From Oscillospiraceae bacterium (lineage in GTDB: Bacteria > Bacillota > Clostridia > Saccharofermentanales > Fastidiosipilaceae), in contig JAQWFM010000010.1 in NCBI GenBank assembly GCA_028704415.1, forward strand, positions 1 to 46,948: 46,948 bases of DNA, read 5' to 3'. The notes below the pieces were generated by a model, which ran no database searches, had not been told where the DNA came from, and saw only the letters and a list, made by a program, of their open reading frames with translations. The position numbers and the translations under genes were made by a program. How positions within the stretch are numbered: position 1 is the first letter of the stretch; every line of letters begins with the position of its first letter. This document shows, piece by piece, positions 1 to 7,405 of the stretch.

Positions 1-8
1 CGCATGGA

Positions 9-1889
9 TTAAGGCTGGCTGGTTGGCATATTAGGCGCTTGAGTCCCGGCTGTCAATGACGGCCACAGCGCTTCCAGACTCAAGGCACAGGGCCAGGCCA
101 CCAGCCACTGGGACATAGCGTAAGGCTGACCCCAATTGGTCTGAAAAAAAGCTTCATCCTGGCTGCCGGCGGGGCGGGACTGCCGCAAGACGACCAGATG
201 GCCGTCCGAAATGAGCTGCGAAGCATTATTAAAGATGCCCTGCGCCCGTTCGCGCCACTGATTGTCCCCGGTAAAGTCAGCTAAGCGCTGTAAGTCCCTG
301 TAATAGTACAGCGCGTAAGCGTCCAGATGCTGGTGCCCGGTGGAAACGGCCGTAGAGCCGCAAGTCTTAAAGCCCAGGTGGGCCAGTTCGCTGTCCGGGG
401 GGAAAGCGGTGTTGTAGTGCCACTGCCAGGTAGACAGATACCAGGCGGCGCGCAGGGCATCTTGCAGATAAACCGCTTCGCCAGTGTCAGCATACAAGCT
501 CAGGGCGGTTTTCAGCAGCGGCATGGCGGATTCCTTATCCACGCAAAAGGTATCCAGGGCGCCGGCTGTGGTGCAGCCTTGTTCCAGCAATTCCCGCCGG
601 TAATACTGATATCCCGCCAGGGCGGCTTCCCGGTAATGGGCCTGACCGGTCTGCCGGTAAGCTGTCAGCAGCGGGGGCAGTAAAAAAGCGCCCACAGTGC
701 CTGCTGGCTGAGCAACCTGCCCATCCAGGGTCCAGCTTTTGGCCAGCCGTCCATCAGGGGACTGGACCCGTACGGCAAAATCACAGATAGCCAAAGCCGT
801 TTTCAGGTACTGCGGCCGATGCTGACCGCAGCGGGCCGCCAGTTCAGCCGCGATGAAAAACTGCCGGGCGGCGGTACCCAGATTGCAGGCATCGGCCACC
901 TGATCTTGTTTAGTGCCGCCCTGAGCCTGGTCCATATGGGTGCGAAACACCCCGTCCGGCAGCGGCGCATAGCGGGCCCAGCTGTCCAGTACCGCCAAGC
1001 CCTTTTCCAAAGCTTCCTGGTCTCCTTGCAGCAAAAACTCCCATAACAGGCTGTTGGCCAGGGACGCATTTTGGCCGCACCAGCCAATTTCAAAGCGGCG
1101 CTGCCTGGTCCGCTGCCAGCTGTGGCTGGCCTGATCCAGGCTCAACCCAATGTTGAAGCCGCTGAAGCCGTCTTCAGTCGTCTGCCACAGAGTCTTGGCA
1201 AACCGAATACTGAGGTCCCAGATTTCTTGCCGGGGGCGCTGTAGTGGTGGTATGTGCGCAAACTTCCGCCAGGCAAAATCCAGCAGGTGACGGTAGCCGG
1301 TCTTGGGCTGATCCAGGGGTGCCAGCATAATAAATGCGTTGAATCGGTCTTTGGGCAGGCCGGACAGCTGATACGCGTCTGACCAACGCCCGCGATTGGC
1401 AAATACGCGCGGGCCTTCAGCCTGCGGCCAGATCAGGCGGTGCGTGAGGCAGTCCGGGCCAGGCTCCAGCGCACAGCTATTAGCGTCATTAGGCTCACTA
1501 AACAAGGCGCAGACGTATCCGTTGCCTTCTGAACAGGTCGCCCCCGGAACGGCGCAGCGATGCTGGGCATAGACCCAGGGCTGATCCCCGCAGGTCAGGC
1601 CCTGGTATTCTGCTTCCGCCTGCCAGCGGCTGTACTGATCGCCCTTGGGGCCAAAGCCGTTGCCATTATAGTTAACAGCCGGAATGACCCAAAAGTCTGG
1701 CAATCCGCAGACCTGAACACTCAAAGTCATGTGTGGGGTAGCTACAGGGCAGCGGCGTTGCCAGGCCCAAATGCCCTCTTCAAGGAGCGTAAATTCATCC
1801 GGGCAGCCGGGCAGCCGGGGAATGCTTAATACGGTCTTTTGGTCGTCCTTAAAGCAAATTTCATACAGGTTTTGCTGGATATGAATCAT
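9..1889 (-). CDS. Six-hairpin glycosidase-like protein, uncharacterised
   Basis: The protein is 626 residues with no signal peptide or membrane segment, so it is probably cytoplasmic. Residues 1 to about 210 look beta-rich and I do not recognise them. From about 220 to 610 the sequence is a series of amphipathic helical hairpins rich in Trp, Tyr, Leu and Ala (for example around WYLSTWQWHYN and LDAYALYYYRDLQRLADFTGD). This pattern is typical of the (alpha/alpha)6 toroid of six-hairpin glycosidases. A role in cutting an imported oligosaccharide or uronide would follow from that fold, but no catalytic acid can be assigned by eye. The ATG start has a good AGGAG ribosome binding site. The gene is complete, with its TAA stop at the left edge of the window, and it has no co-directional neighbour here. 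Fold assignment is moderate; substrate is unknown. Confidence 0.6.
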   Translation of the reverse strand: MIHIQQNLYEICFKDDQKTVLSIPRLPGCPDEFTLLEEGIWAWQRRCPVATPHMTLSVQVCGLPDFWVIPAVNYNGNGFGPKGDQYSRWQAEAEYQGLTCGDQPWVYAQHRCAVPGATCSEGNGYVCALFSEPNDANSCALEPGPDCLTHRLIWPQAEGPRVFANRGRWSDAYQLSGLPKDRFNAFIMLAPLDQPKTGYRHLLDFAWRKFAHIPPLQRPRQEIWDLSIRFAKTLWQTTEDGFSGFNIGLSLDQASHSWQRTRQRRFEIGWCGQNASLANSLLWEFLLQGDQEALEKGLAVLDSWARYAPLPDGVFRTHMDQAQGGTKQDQVADACNLGTAARQFFIAAELAARCGQHRPQYLKTALAICDFAVRVQSPDGRLAKSWTLDGQVAQPAGTVGAFLLPPLLTAYRQTGQAHYREAALAGYQYYRRELLEQGCTTAGALDTFCVDKESAMPLLKTALSLYADTGEAVYLQDALRAAWYLSTWQWHYNTAFPPDSELAHLGFKTCGSTAVSTGHQHLDAYALYYYRDLQRLADFTGDNQWRERAQGIFNNASQLISDGHLVVLRQSRPAGSQDEAFFQTNWGQPYAMSQWLVAWPCALSLEALWPSLTAGTQAPNMPTSQP

Positions 1890-2093
1890 GACGGTCTCCT
1901 TTGGGGGCCAATGCTGCTGCTGCTAATCTTGCTCACTATTATGCCATGAATTCAGCCCGGCCGGACCAGAGATTCAGACTTTTGACGGAAGCAGCCGCGC
2001 TATAATATGAAAGGAAAGCAACCCTGATCATGTCGGCAGAGGCTATGGTGCTGTTGCCGTTATAAGCCGACAGAAAGTGATGGCATCTGGTGC

Positions 2094-2675
2094 ATGAAAT
2101 CAGTCTGGTCTGCAGTGGTATCAGAGCAACTGACCGCAGGTAATGTGTTACTGCTGCTTTGCTATAGCTTCTATTTATTATGGTGGCTGCTGGCCTTCCA
2201 CCCAACCCGCCCGCTGCACGGCTGGCAAAGCGGCTGGCTGTTGCTGCCGGCGTTTCTGACTGGTATAGCCGGAGTCGTGCAGGTGGCAAAGGCCTGCCGG
2301 CAAACGCACGGCCAGACGACCGGCTGGCTGCTGCCGCTGCCCTGGTTGCTTGGCGGCGGAATCGGGGTCTACTTACTTGCTTTAGTAGTTTCTGTCTTAT
2401 TGCGCCGCCCGGTTACCACAGAATTAATCTTGATTGTAGGGTGGTGCGGTCTGATGCTGGCAGAAATTACCTGTCTTATGGCGCTGGGGCATATCAGCAG
2501 GATAGGGTTTATGGGTTTTACCGTTGCTGCAGCGCTCTGTTTTACGGCCGATCTGGTTTGTTATTTTGGCTATTATCGATTGCAGGGCGTGGCCAGTTAT
2601 GTGGATGGCATGCTCCCCTTGATTCTGGCTTGGTTATTTAGTGCGGGGCTACTTGCGGCTAGCCTGGCTGGCTAA
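2094..2675 (+). CDS. Hypothetical multi-pass membrane protein
   Basis: This 193-residue protein is very hydrophobic, with about six predicted transmembrane segments (near residues 17-35, 46-64, 78-102, 111-132, 138-160 and 173-191) separated by short loops. I recognise no family motif. The start has no good Shine-Dalgarno sequence, so the exact start is uncertain. A TATAAT at 2001-2006 could belong to its promoter, but the TTGACG before it is only 13 bases away. The last 27 bases overlap the 3' end of the convergent kinase-like gene. The uniform membrane pattern and lack of stops support a real gene, but no function can be given. Confidence 0.6.
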   Translation: MKSVWSAVVSEQLTAGNVLLLLCYSFYLLWWLLAFHPTRPLHGWQSGWLLLPAFLTGIAGVVQVAKACRQTHGQTTGWLLPLPWLLGGGIGVYLLALVVSVLLRRPVTTELILIVGWCGLMLAEITCLMALGHISRIGFMGFTVAAALCFTADLVCYFGYYRLQGVASYVDGMLPLILAWLFSAGLLAASLAG

Positions 2676-3638
2676 AGCTGACGCATGCCGCAGCCGTTCC
2701 AGCGTCTGCGGGAGGTGGTCACAAGCCCACCGCTCCGTCCCGTCATCCGGATACTGCCGGTACCGGCCTTCCATAGCGCAGAGCAGATATAAATACAGAT
2801 CATACCAGAGAATTCGGCATTGCTGCCGGCAGTCAAAGGCAGTCAAGCCATAACCGCGCAAAAAAGCCGGGTCTTGGTTGTAGCTGCGAAACCCTACCTC
2901 CATCAGCGGATCTGCCCACAGGCAGCGTTCAAAATCAATCAGACCGCTGATCCGGCCAGCCTGCACAAAAACATTGCCGTCCCAGAGATCCCAGTGCACC
3001 AGGCGGGGCTGGGTCACCGGTCGGAAACTCCCGCGCGTCTGCTGCAGCAAGCATCTGAGCTCAGCCCAGGTGGTGCCGGGGTCCAGGCTGACCGCGGCGC
3101 AGTCGGCCAGGGCGGTCTGCAGCATAGCGCCAAAAGCCGTGAACCAGTCGGCGGACTGGCAGGCAGGCTGCCCCCAGTAGCCAAAGACCGGACCTGGGAT
3201 CTGATTAATCAGCGCATTCATAGCGCCCAGCTCACCCTGCAGGTCAGCCAGCTGCTCCGGGGGCAGCTCAGCCTTCAGGCGGCTCAGACTTTGCCCCGGC
3301 AGTGCGGTCATAAAAAAGCAGTCCGCGTCACAATAACGGTGGCTGCGGTCCCAGGCCAGGACCCGGGCCACCGGCAGCTCAGGCTGCCGGCGCAGCAAGG
3401 CCATACAGCGGACTTCATGGGCCATGGCCTGCTGCTCGTAAGTCATAACCCGAATCTGAGGTGAAGGCGCGATTTTCAGGATCACACTGTCACCGCTGTC
3501 CCAGGTCAAAACGTAACTGGCATTAAAGTAACCCTCGGTTAATTCTCTGCTACCAGCCAGACGGACATGCGGAAACCAATGGGCGGCCAAAGCCTGCAGC
3601 GTATCCTGGGTCTGACGGTTCTTACTGACTGCGTCCAT
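2649..3638 (-). CDS. Aminoglycoside phosphotransferase (APH)-family kinase
   Basis: The 329-residue protein belongs to the APH/choline kinase-like fold (PF01636). The catalytic loop HWDLWDGNVF fits HxDxxxxN, and the metal-binding segment LIDFERCLWADP follows it. An N-terminal lobe carries ILKIAPSP with the likely ATP-binding lysine. Family members phosphorylate hydroxyls on small molecules (aminoglycosides, choline, homoserine, fructosamine-type compounds). Which substrate applies here cannot be told, and antibiotic resistance should not be assumed. The ATG has a strong GGAGG site. The gene follows trhA on the same strand after about 31 bases, so the two are probably co-transcribed. Its 3' end overlaps the convergent membrane protein gene by 27 bases. 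Confidence 0.8.
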   Translation of the reverse strand: MDAVSKNRQTQDTLQALAAHWFPHVRLAGSRELTEGYFNASYVLTWDSGDSVILKIAPSPQIRVMTYEQQAMAHEVRCMALLRRQPELPVARVLAWDRSHRYCDADCFFMTALPGQSLSRLKAELPPEQLADLQGELGAMNALINQIPGPVFGYWGQPACQSADWFTAFGAMLQTALADCAAVSLDPGTTWAELRCLLQQTRGSFRPVTQPRLVHWDLWDGNVFVQAGRISGLIDFERCLWADPLMEVGFRSYNQDPAFLRGYGLTAFDCRQQCRILWYDLYLYLLCAMEGRYRQYPDDGTERWACDHLPQTLERLRHASALASQASRK

Positions 3639-3669
3639 CTTTTGCCTCCATCAAGCACAGCGGCTGTAC

Positions 3670-4365
3670 TCACATAACATAGAGCAGGATACTCAGGAAA
3701 TGCAGCAGACTGCCTAAAACGACAAACAGATGAAACACCGAATGGATATACTTCTTCCTGGCCCCGATCCCGTAAAAGACCGCCCCTACGGTATAGGCAA
3801 TACCGCCGGCCAGTAACAGGATAAAGCCTGTCGGGGGCAGATAAGCCGCAAAGGCCCGGCGCGCCAGCAGGATGCTCCAGCCCATACCTAAGTACAGCAG
3901 CATTTCCAGCACCCGAAAGCGTTTAAGATCAATCGCGCTTAAGGTGACCCCCAGGGCGGTCAGCCCCCAGATGACCGCAAATAAGGTCCAGCCCATGGCA
4001 CTGCTGTACTTACGGATTGTCACCAGGGTAAAGGGGGTGTAGGTACCGGCTACCAGAATATAAATCGAGCAGTGGTCCAGGATGCGAAAGACTCTTTTAG
4101 CCAGCAATCGCGGGCTCAGGCCATGATAGATACTGGACATGGCATATAAGACAATCATGGTAAAGCCAAAAATCGCCCCGCTGACGACGGCATAGGCGTT
4201 GCCATGCAGTGCGCCGCGGATCACACAAAGGACCGTAGCTACAATACCCAGGGCGCCGCCCACAATATGGGAAACCATATTAAAGATTTCTTCGCCCTTG
4301 CTATAGGCTGGCAGCGAAATATGACTGAGGCGAGAAGCTTTGACAGGCGTATCCGGATTAGGCAT
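3670..4365 (-). CDS. trhA: Hemolysin III / TrhA family membrane protein
   Basis: This 231-residue, seven-helix membrane protein is of the hemolysin III/PAQR family (TIGR01065, PF03006). The hallmarks are the early E-(7)-H segment EEIFNMVSHIVG, the SSIYHGL motif near residue 88, the DHCSIYILVAGTYTPF segment, and the C-terminal YGIGARKKYIHSVFHLFVV. The conserved Ser, Asp and His residues are those thought to form a metal-binding site in the superfamily. Bacterial members are linked to membrane energetics and fatty-acid homeostasis rather than real hemolysis. Length is normal for the family. The Shine-Dalgarno sequence is weak. A decayed second copy of its C-terminus lies about 3.5 kb away at 7230-7385. 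Confidence 0.88.
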   Translation of the reverse strand: MPNPDTPVKASRLSHISLPAYSKGEEIFNMVSHIVGGALGIVATVLCVIRGALHGNAYAVVSGAIFGFTMIVLYAMSSIYHGLSPRLLAKRVFRILDHCSIYILVAGTYTPFTLVTIRKYSSAMGWTLFAVIWGLTALGVTLSAIDLKRFRVLEMLLYLGMGWSILLARRAFAAYLPPTGFILLLAGGIAYTVGAVFYGIGARKKYIHSVFHLFVVLGSLLHFLSILLYVM

Positions 4366-4679
4366 AGTAAATCACGCTTTCTTAAGTCAGCGGTGGCCTC
4401 TGTCGGCTAAAGGAGGTTCTCCGGCCGCTGCCCTCTCAAGATATACTCTTATGCTTCAGGTGACAAGTAAATATCTGTGGTCTGGTAAAGTTGCGGCAGG
4501 GCTGCTACAATACAGTTGATGATCCGACTGCCGCCCAAAGGCATGGGTTTGGCTTTGAAAGGTAAGCTTTAATAACATGCGTCTTGCGTAGAAATATCTG
4601 TAAGCCCTGACAGTAACAGTGCACGGTCATGCTGATTGGATGTACTGGTTTTAGCTGTCTCTTCTAAGGAGCTGTTTCT
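4366..4679. other. Divergent intergenic region, trhA / ABC-F
   Basis: This 314-base gap must hold the promoters of both trhA (leftward) and the ABC-F gene (rightward). A TACAAT at about 4506-4511 could be a rightward -10 element, but its -35 is poor. A tiny reading frame ATG CGT CTT GCG TAG lies at 4577-4591. Some antibiotic-responsive ABC-F genes have short leader peptides, but this one lacks a well-placed ribosome binding site. No clear terminator/antiterminator pair was seen. Confidence 0.35.
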
Positions 4680-6179
4680 ATGCAATTATCCTTTTCCGCG
4701 GTGTCTTACCGCTATCCCGGCGCAGCTGAGCCGGCTGTTTCTGATATAAGTTTTACAATAGCTGAGGGTTGGACCGGCATTGTCGGCCCCAATGGCTGCG
4801 GAAAGTCAACCCTGGGCCGCCTGGCCTGCGGGGATCTGAAGCCTGACCAGGGCCAGATCAGTTCAGGTATTTATGCGCTGTATTGCCGGCAAACCTGTGA
4901 CCTTGAGCCTGAAGGTCTGGTCGATTTTGCCGCTGATTACTCGCAGCTGGCCCTGCAGCTGCGTGACCGGCTGGCAATAGGCGAAGATTGGCCATGGCGC
5001 TACTCTACCTTGTCTTTTGGGGAACGTAAGAGACTGCAGGTTGCCGTAAGCTTAGCCCTGCAGCCGGACCTGCTAGTACTGGATGAACCCGGCAATCATC
5101 TGGACCAGGCCTCACGGCAGGCCCTGCTGGCAGCGCTGAAACTTTACCGGGGCATTGGTTTATTGATTTCTCATGACCGGATGATGCTGGACACCCTGGT
5201 TTCACGCTGTTACCTGATGCAGTCAGGCCGCGGCCAGCTGCGGATGGGCAACTACTCCGCAGCCAGCCGGCAGGAGGCGCTGGAACGAAACAGTGCGCTG
5301 GAAAGCCGGCAGCAGGCGCGGCGTGAACTGGAACGCCTCCAGGCAGAAAAACAGCGGCGGGCGCAAAAAGCGCAGCAAAGTGCCGCGCGGCGCAGTGCCA
5401 GAAAGCTGGACCGCCATGATCGGGATGGACGGGGTCGGATCCACCTGGCTATCGTCAGCGGCCAGGACGGTAAAGCAGGCCGGCTCTCCGTTCAGTTGGA
5501 CAACCATCTGGCCCAAATCCAGCAGCGTTTGGCCCAGACCCAGGTAGCCAAGGCTTATGCGGCTAATGTCTGGCTGGACACCCGACCGGCCGCGCGGCCC
5601 GTTTTACTGGATTTGCCGGCCCAAACGCTGCCGCTGGGCCCCCAGCGCAGCCTTGTGACACCGCCGCTGCTGCTGCGGCATACCGACCGGATCGCCTTAA
5701 GCGGGCCAAACGGTGCCGGCAAATCCTCCTTGCTGCGAGCGTTGCTGCAGCAGCTTGATCCCAAGCTCAATATCCTCTATCTGCCTCAGGAACTAGATGA
5801 AGCCGCAGCCTGGCAGACTCTGGCCGAGCTGGGCAAGCTTCCGGATGAACTACTGGGACGTTTACTATCCATTGTCCTCCGTTTAGGTTCCAATCCGGAA
5901 CGGATCCTGAATGGTACGGAAGACAGTCCGGGCGAACTGCGCAAACTGATTTTAGCCCGCGGGATGCTGGAACATCCGCAGGTGCTGATCCTGGATGAGC
6001 CGACCAATCACCTGGATATTGTGTCAATTGAAGCGCTGCAACAGCTGTTGGCAGCCTGTCCCTGCGCTTTACTGCTGGTATCTCATGATCAGACGCTGGT
6101 TAAAGCGTGCGGCACCATAGATTGGACTCTAAATACGACCCAAGACGGGCAGTCATTTCTGTCCGTCTTGCCTCACTAA
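4680..6179 (+). CDS. ABC-F family ATPase
   Basis: The 499-residue protein has two ABC ATPase domains in tandem and no transmembrane segment, which defines ABC-F proteins that act on ribosomes. Domain 1 has Walker A GPNGCGKST (about 36-44), signature LSFGERKR and Walker B LLVLDEPGNHLD. Domain 2 has Walker A GPNGAGKSS (about 341), signature SPGELRK and Walker B LILDEPTNHLD. The linker between them (about 205-295) is Arg/Lys/Gln-rich and helical. Members either protect ribosomes from antibiotics or tune translation; the sequence alone does not decide between them. In domain 1 the usual Thr of DEPTNHLD is Gly. The start has AAGGAG eight bases upstream. The gene is monocistronic. Confidence 0.85.
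   Translation: MQLSFSAVSYRYPGAAEPAVSDISFTIAEGWTGIVGPNGCGKSTLGRLACGDLKPDQGQISSGIYALYCRQTCDLEPEGLVDFAADYSQLALQLRDRLAIGEDWPWRYSTLSFGERKRLQVAVSLALQPDLLVLDEPGNHLDQASRQALLAALKLYRGIGLLISHDRMMLDTLVSRCYLMQSGRGQLRMGNYSAASRQEALERNSALESRQQARRELERLQAEKQRRAQKAQQSAARRSARKLDRHDRDGRGRIHLAIVSGQDGKAGRLSVQLDNHLAQIQQRLAQTQVAKAYAANVWLDTRPAARPVLLDLPAQTLPLGPQRSLVTPPLLLRHTDRIALSGPNGAGKSSLLRALLQQLDPKLNILYLPQELDEAAAWQTLAELGKLPDELLGRLLSIVLRLGSNPERILNGTEDSPGELRKLILARGMLEHPQVLILDEPTNHLDIVSIEALQQLLAACPCALLLVSHDQTLVKACGTIDWTLNTTQDGQSFLSVLPH
6142..6169 (+). terminator. Hairpin at the 3' end of the ABC-F gene
   Basis: An 11-base stem (AAGACGGGCAG against CTGTCCGTCTT, one G-U pair) with a six-base loop lies in the last codons of the ABC-F gene. 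The U-tract is weak. A second stem, GGCGGCAGG/CCTGCCGCC, lies just downstream (6184-6192 and 6220-6228). Confidence 0.4.
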
Positions 6180-6237
6180 TTCAGGCGGCAGGTCCAAAGG
6201 TCGCTTCTCCAGCTATGCTCCTGCCGCCCGGTAATGG

Positions 6238-6408
6238 TTAGGCAAAATCCGGCTGATCAGGGAAAGGGGCCAGGCGGATGGCTTCCAGGCTTTCGGTTCT
6301 GGCACCAATCTGATTCAGCTTAATCAGCTGACTGTTTACCGGGCCCTTTTTGATCGCCTGGCAAATCAGCGCCGGATTGGTACAGACCGGATCATCCGCG
6401 ACCAATAT
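6238..6408 (-). pseudogene. Enolase internal fragment (remnant)
   Basis: Reading the minus strand gives about 56 residues ending in TAA at 6238-6240. They contain DDPVCTNPALI, AIKKGPVNSQLIKLNQIG and TESLEAIRLA. These line up with the enolase segment that reads DDLFVTN....KGI..ANSILIKxNQIGTLTETLEAI, including the Lys and Asn-Gln-Ile-Gly of the active-site region. An in-frame TAA stands directly upstream. The rest of enolase (about 340 residues before it and the C-terminal 90 after it) is missing, so it cannot encode a working enzyme. The functional eno gene should be elsewhere in the genome. Confidence 0.65.
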
Positions 6409-6443
6409 TTATTTGTGTGCTTAGCCAATAGCCCAAGATATGA

Positions 6444-6478
6444 AAAGGCGGTTAGGAGAGTTACTCTTTACCGCCTTT
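6444..6478 (-). terminator. Terminator-like hairpin beyond the DUF3221-like remnant
   Basis: A nine-base perfect stem (AAAGGCGGT/ACCGCCTTT) with a further inner GAG/CTC pairing is followed on the minus strand by a short run of T. It lies just beyond the stop codon of the decayed gene at 6491-6733 and was probably its terminator. Confidence 0.5.
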
Positions 6479-6490
6479 AAGTTATGGTAA

Positions 6491-6733
6491 CTAAGTTCGG
6501 TCAGCAGGGGTTAGCAATGTGATTGCATAGACAGTTTCAAGACTCGCGGTATCTTCGGAAATCTCAGCTCCGTAGTAAACAACAATTTCATCACCAGTTT
6601 TGAAATCCAAATAACTATCAGAGTTCTCAACCTTTGATGACACCTGGACTGTTGAGCCGTTCGTAATGACATCGCCGCCATCTTCAACTTAAATCGAAGC
6701 GTAATGATCATTTCGATCAACGACAACGCCTTT
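6491..6733 (-). pseudogene. DUF3221-like lipoprotein C-terminal remnant
   Basis: The minus strand reads KGVVVDRNDHYASI, then an in-frame TAA (6689-6691), then VEDGGDVITNGS and on through DFKTGDEIVVYYGAEISE and ETVYAITLL to a TAG at 6491-6493. The pattern (a short beta strand, then 'F-x-x-GDEIVVYY-x-G-x-I-x-E', then 'VYAI') is typical of the C-terminal half of small secreted DUF3221-type lipoproteins in Clostridia and Bacilli. The N-terminal half with the lipobox is missing, and the internal stop breaks what remains. Codon quality remains good, so the decay looks fairly recent. Family identification rests on memory of the pattern. Confidence 0.5.
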
Positions 6734-7229
6734 TTAAGTTTACCTCTCCAGAAAGGCCAATCTTATCAAAATTCTAAACAGTAAAAATCAAACAGTTTAA
6801 AGACACAAAACAGCATAGCGAAGCCTCGTTTCTTGATTCGGAATGGTAATCAAGGGGTAACAGCTCAAAGTGCTGCCGCTCCTCACCACAAAATAACCGC
6901 CGTCTACCACAGCGGCCCACTGAACAGGAAATCCGAACAAAGGTTTCCTGTTTTTTACGCCCATTGGGAAAAAGCGCACCTCGCACTTTAGTAGTAATGA
7001 GAAATTTTTAGTAATGAGGAATTCTTCAGCATAGTGGGCAATTTGCGCCATTGCAAACGCTGTATTCGTGAAGCCGGAGAAAACCGCAGCAAGTTACGAT
7101 AGCTGGAAGCAGCAGTTCTTTAGAATAAGATTCTACCATGGTGCCAAAATCCGCATGACCGATGAAGAATCTGAGGCGCCGGCTCTCACTAACGACCCTT
7201 AACCGTAATTTTCCTGACCAGCGCAACGC

Positions 7230-7385
7230 TTGCTTCACATATAAAAATACGGTTAAGAAAGGCAGTAAGCGGCGCAAAACCGCGAACAGATGAAAAGCAG
7301 CGTGAATATATTTCTTCTTGGCGCCTATCCCGTATAGACTGCCCCCACCGTATACACAATGCCGCCGGCCGACTACTGCTTGAAG
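7230..7385 (-). pseudogene. Frameshifted hemolysin III C-terminal remnant
   Basis: The minus strand encodes AGGIVYTVGAVY in one frame, then YGIGAKKKYIHAAFHLFAV and LPFLTVFLYV in another. These match the intact protein at 3670-4365 (AGGIAYTVGAVFYGIGARKKYIHSVFHLFVV, LHFLSILLYV, here split for display). A single-base deletion explains the shift: GTCTTTTACGGG in the intact gene is GTCTATACGGG here. Nucleotide identity is roughly 70% by eye, so it is either an old duplication or a remnant of a different copy. The first two thirds of the gene are gone. Confidence 0.75.
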
Positions 7386-7405
7386 AGCCCGCCGACGCCG
7401 ACTTT

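Larger units (their letters stand above)
6409..7229. other. Decayed, AT-richer intergenic DNA
   Basis: Apart from the remnant at 6491-6733 and its hairpin, this stretch holds no intact gene that I can support. It is visibly more AT-rich than its surroundings. Open frames in it (for example 6797-7051 on the minus strand) have no recognisable motif and no ribosome binding site. A plus-strand frame near 7055-7200, which would end at TNDP, also looks non-coding. Confidence 0.5.

Noticed and set aside
2001-2027. Seven-codon frame ATG AAA GGA AAG CAA CCC TGA after a TATAAT
   Set aside because: It begins within the presumed promoter, has no ribosome binding site and is too short to support.
6774-7051. 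Two overlapping minus-strand open frames in the graveyard region
   Set aside because: They have no motif and no start signals, and the region is decayed. They might be remnants, but I cannot name a source.
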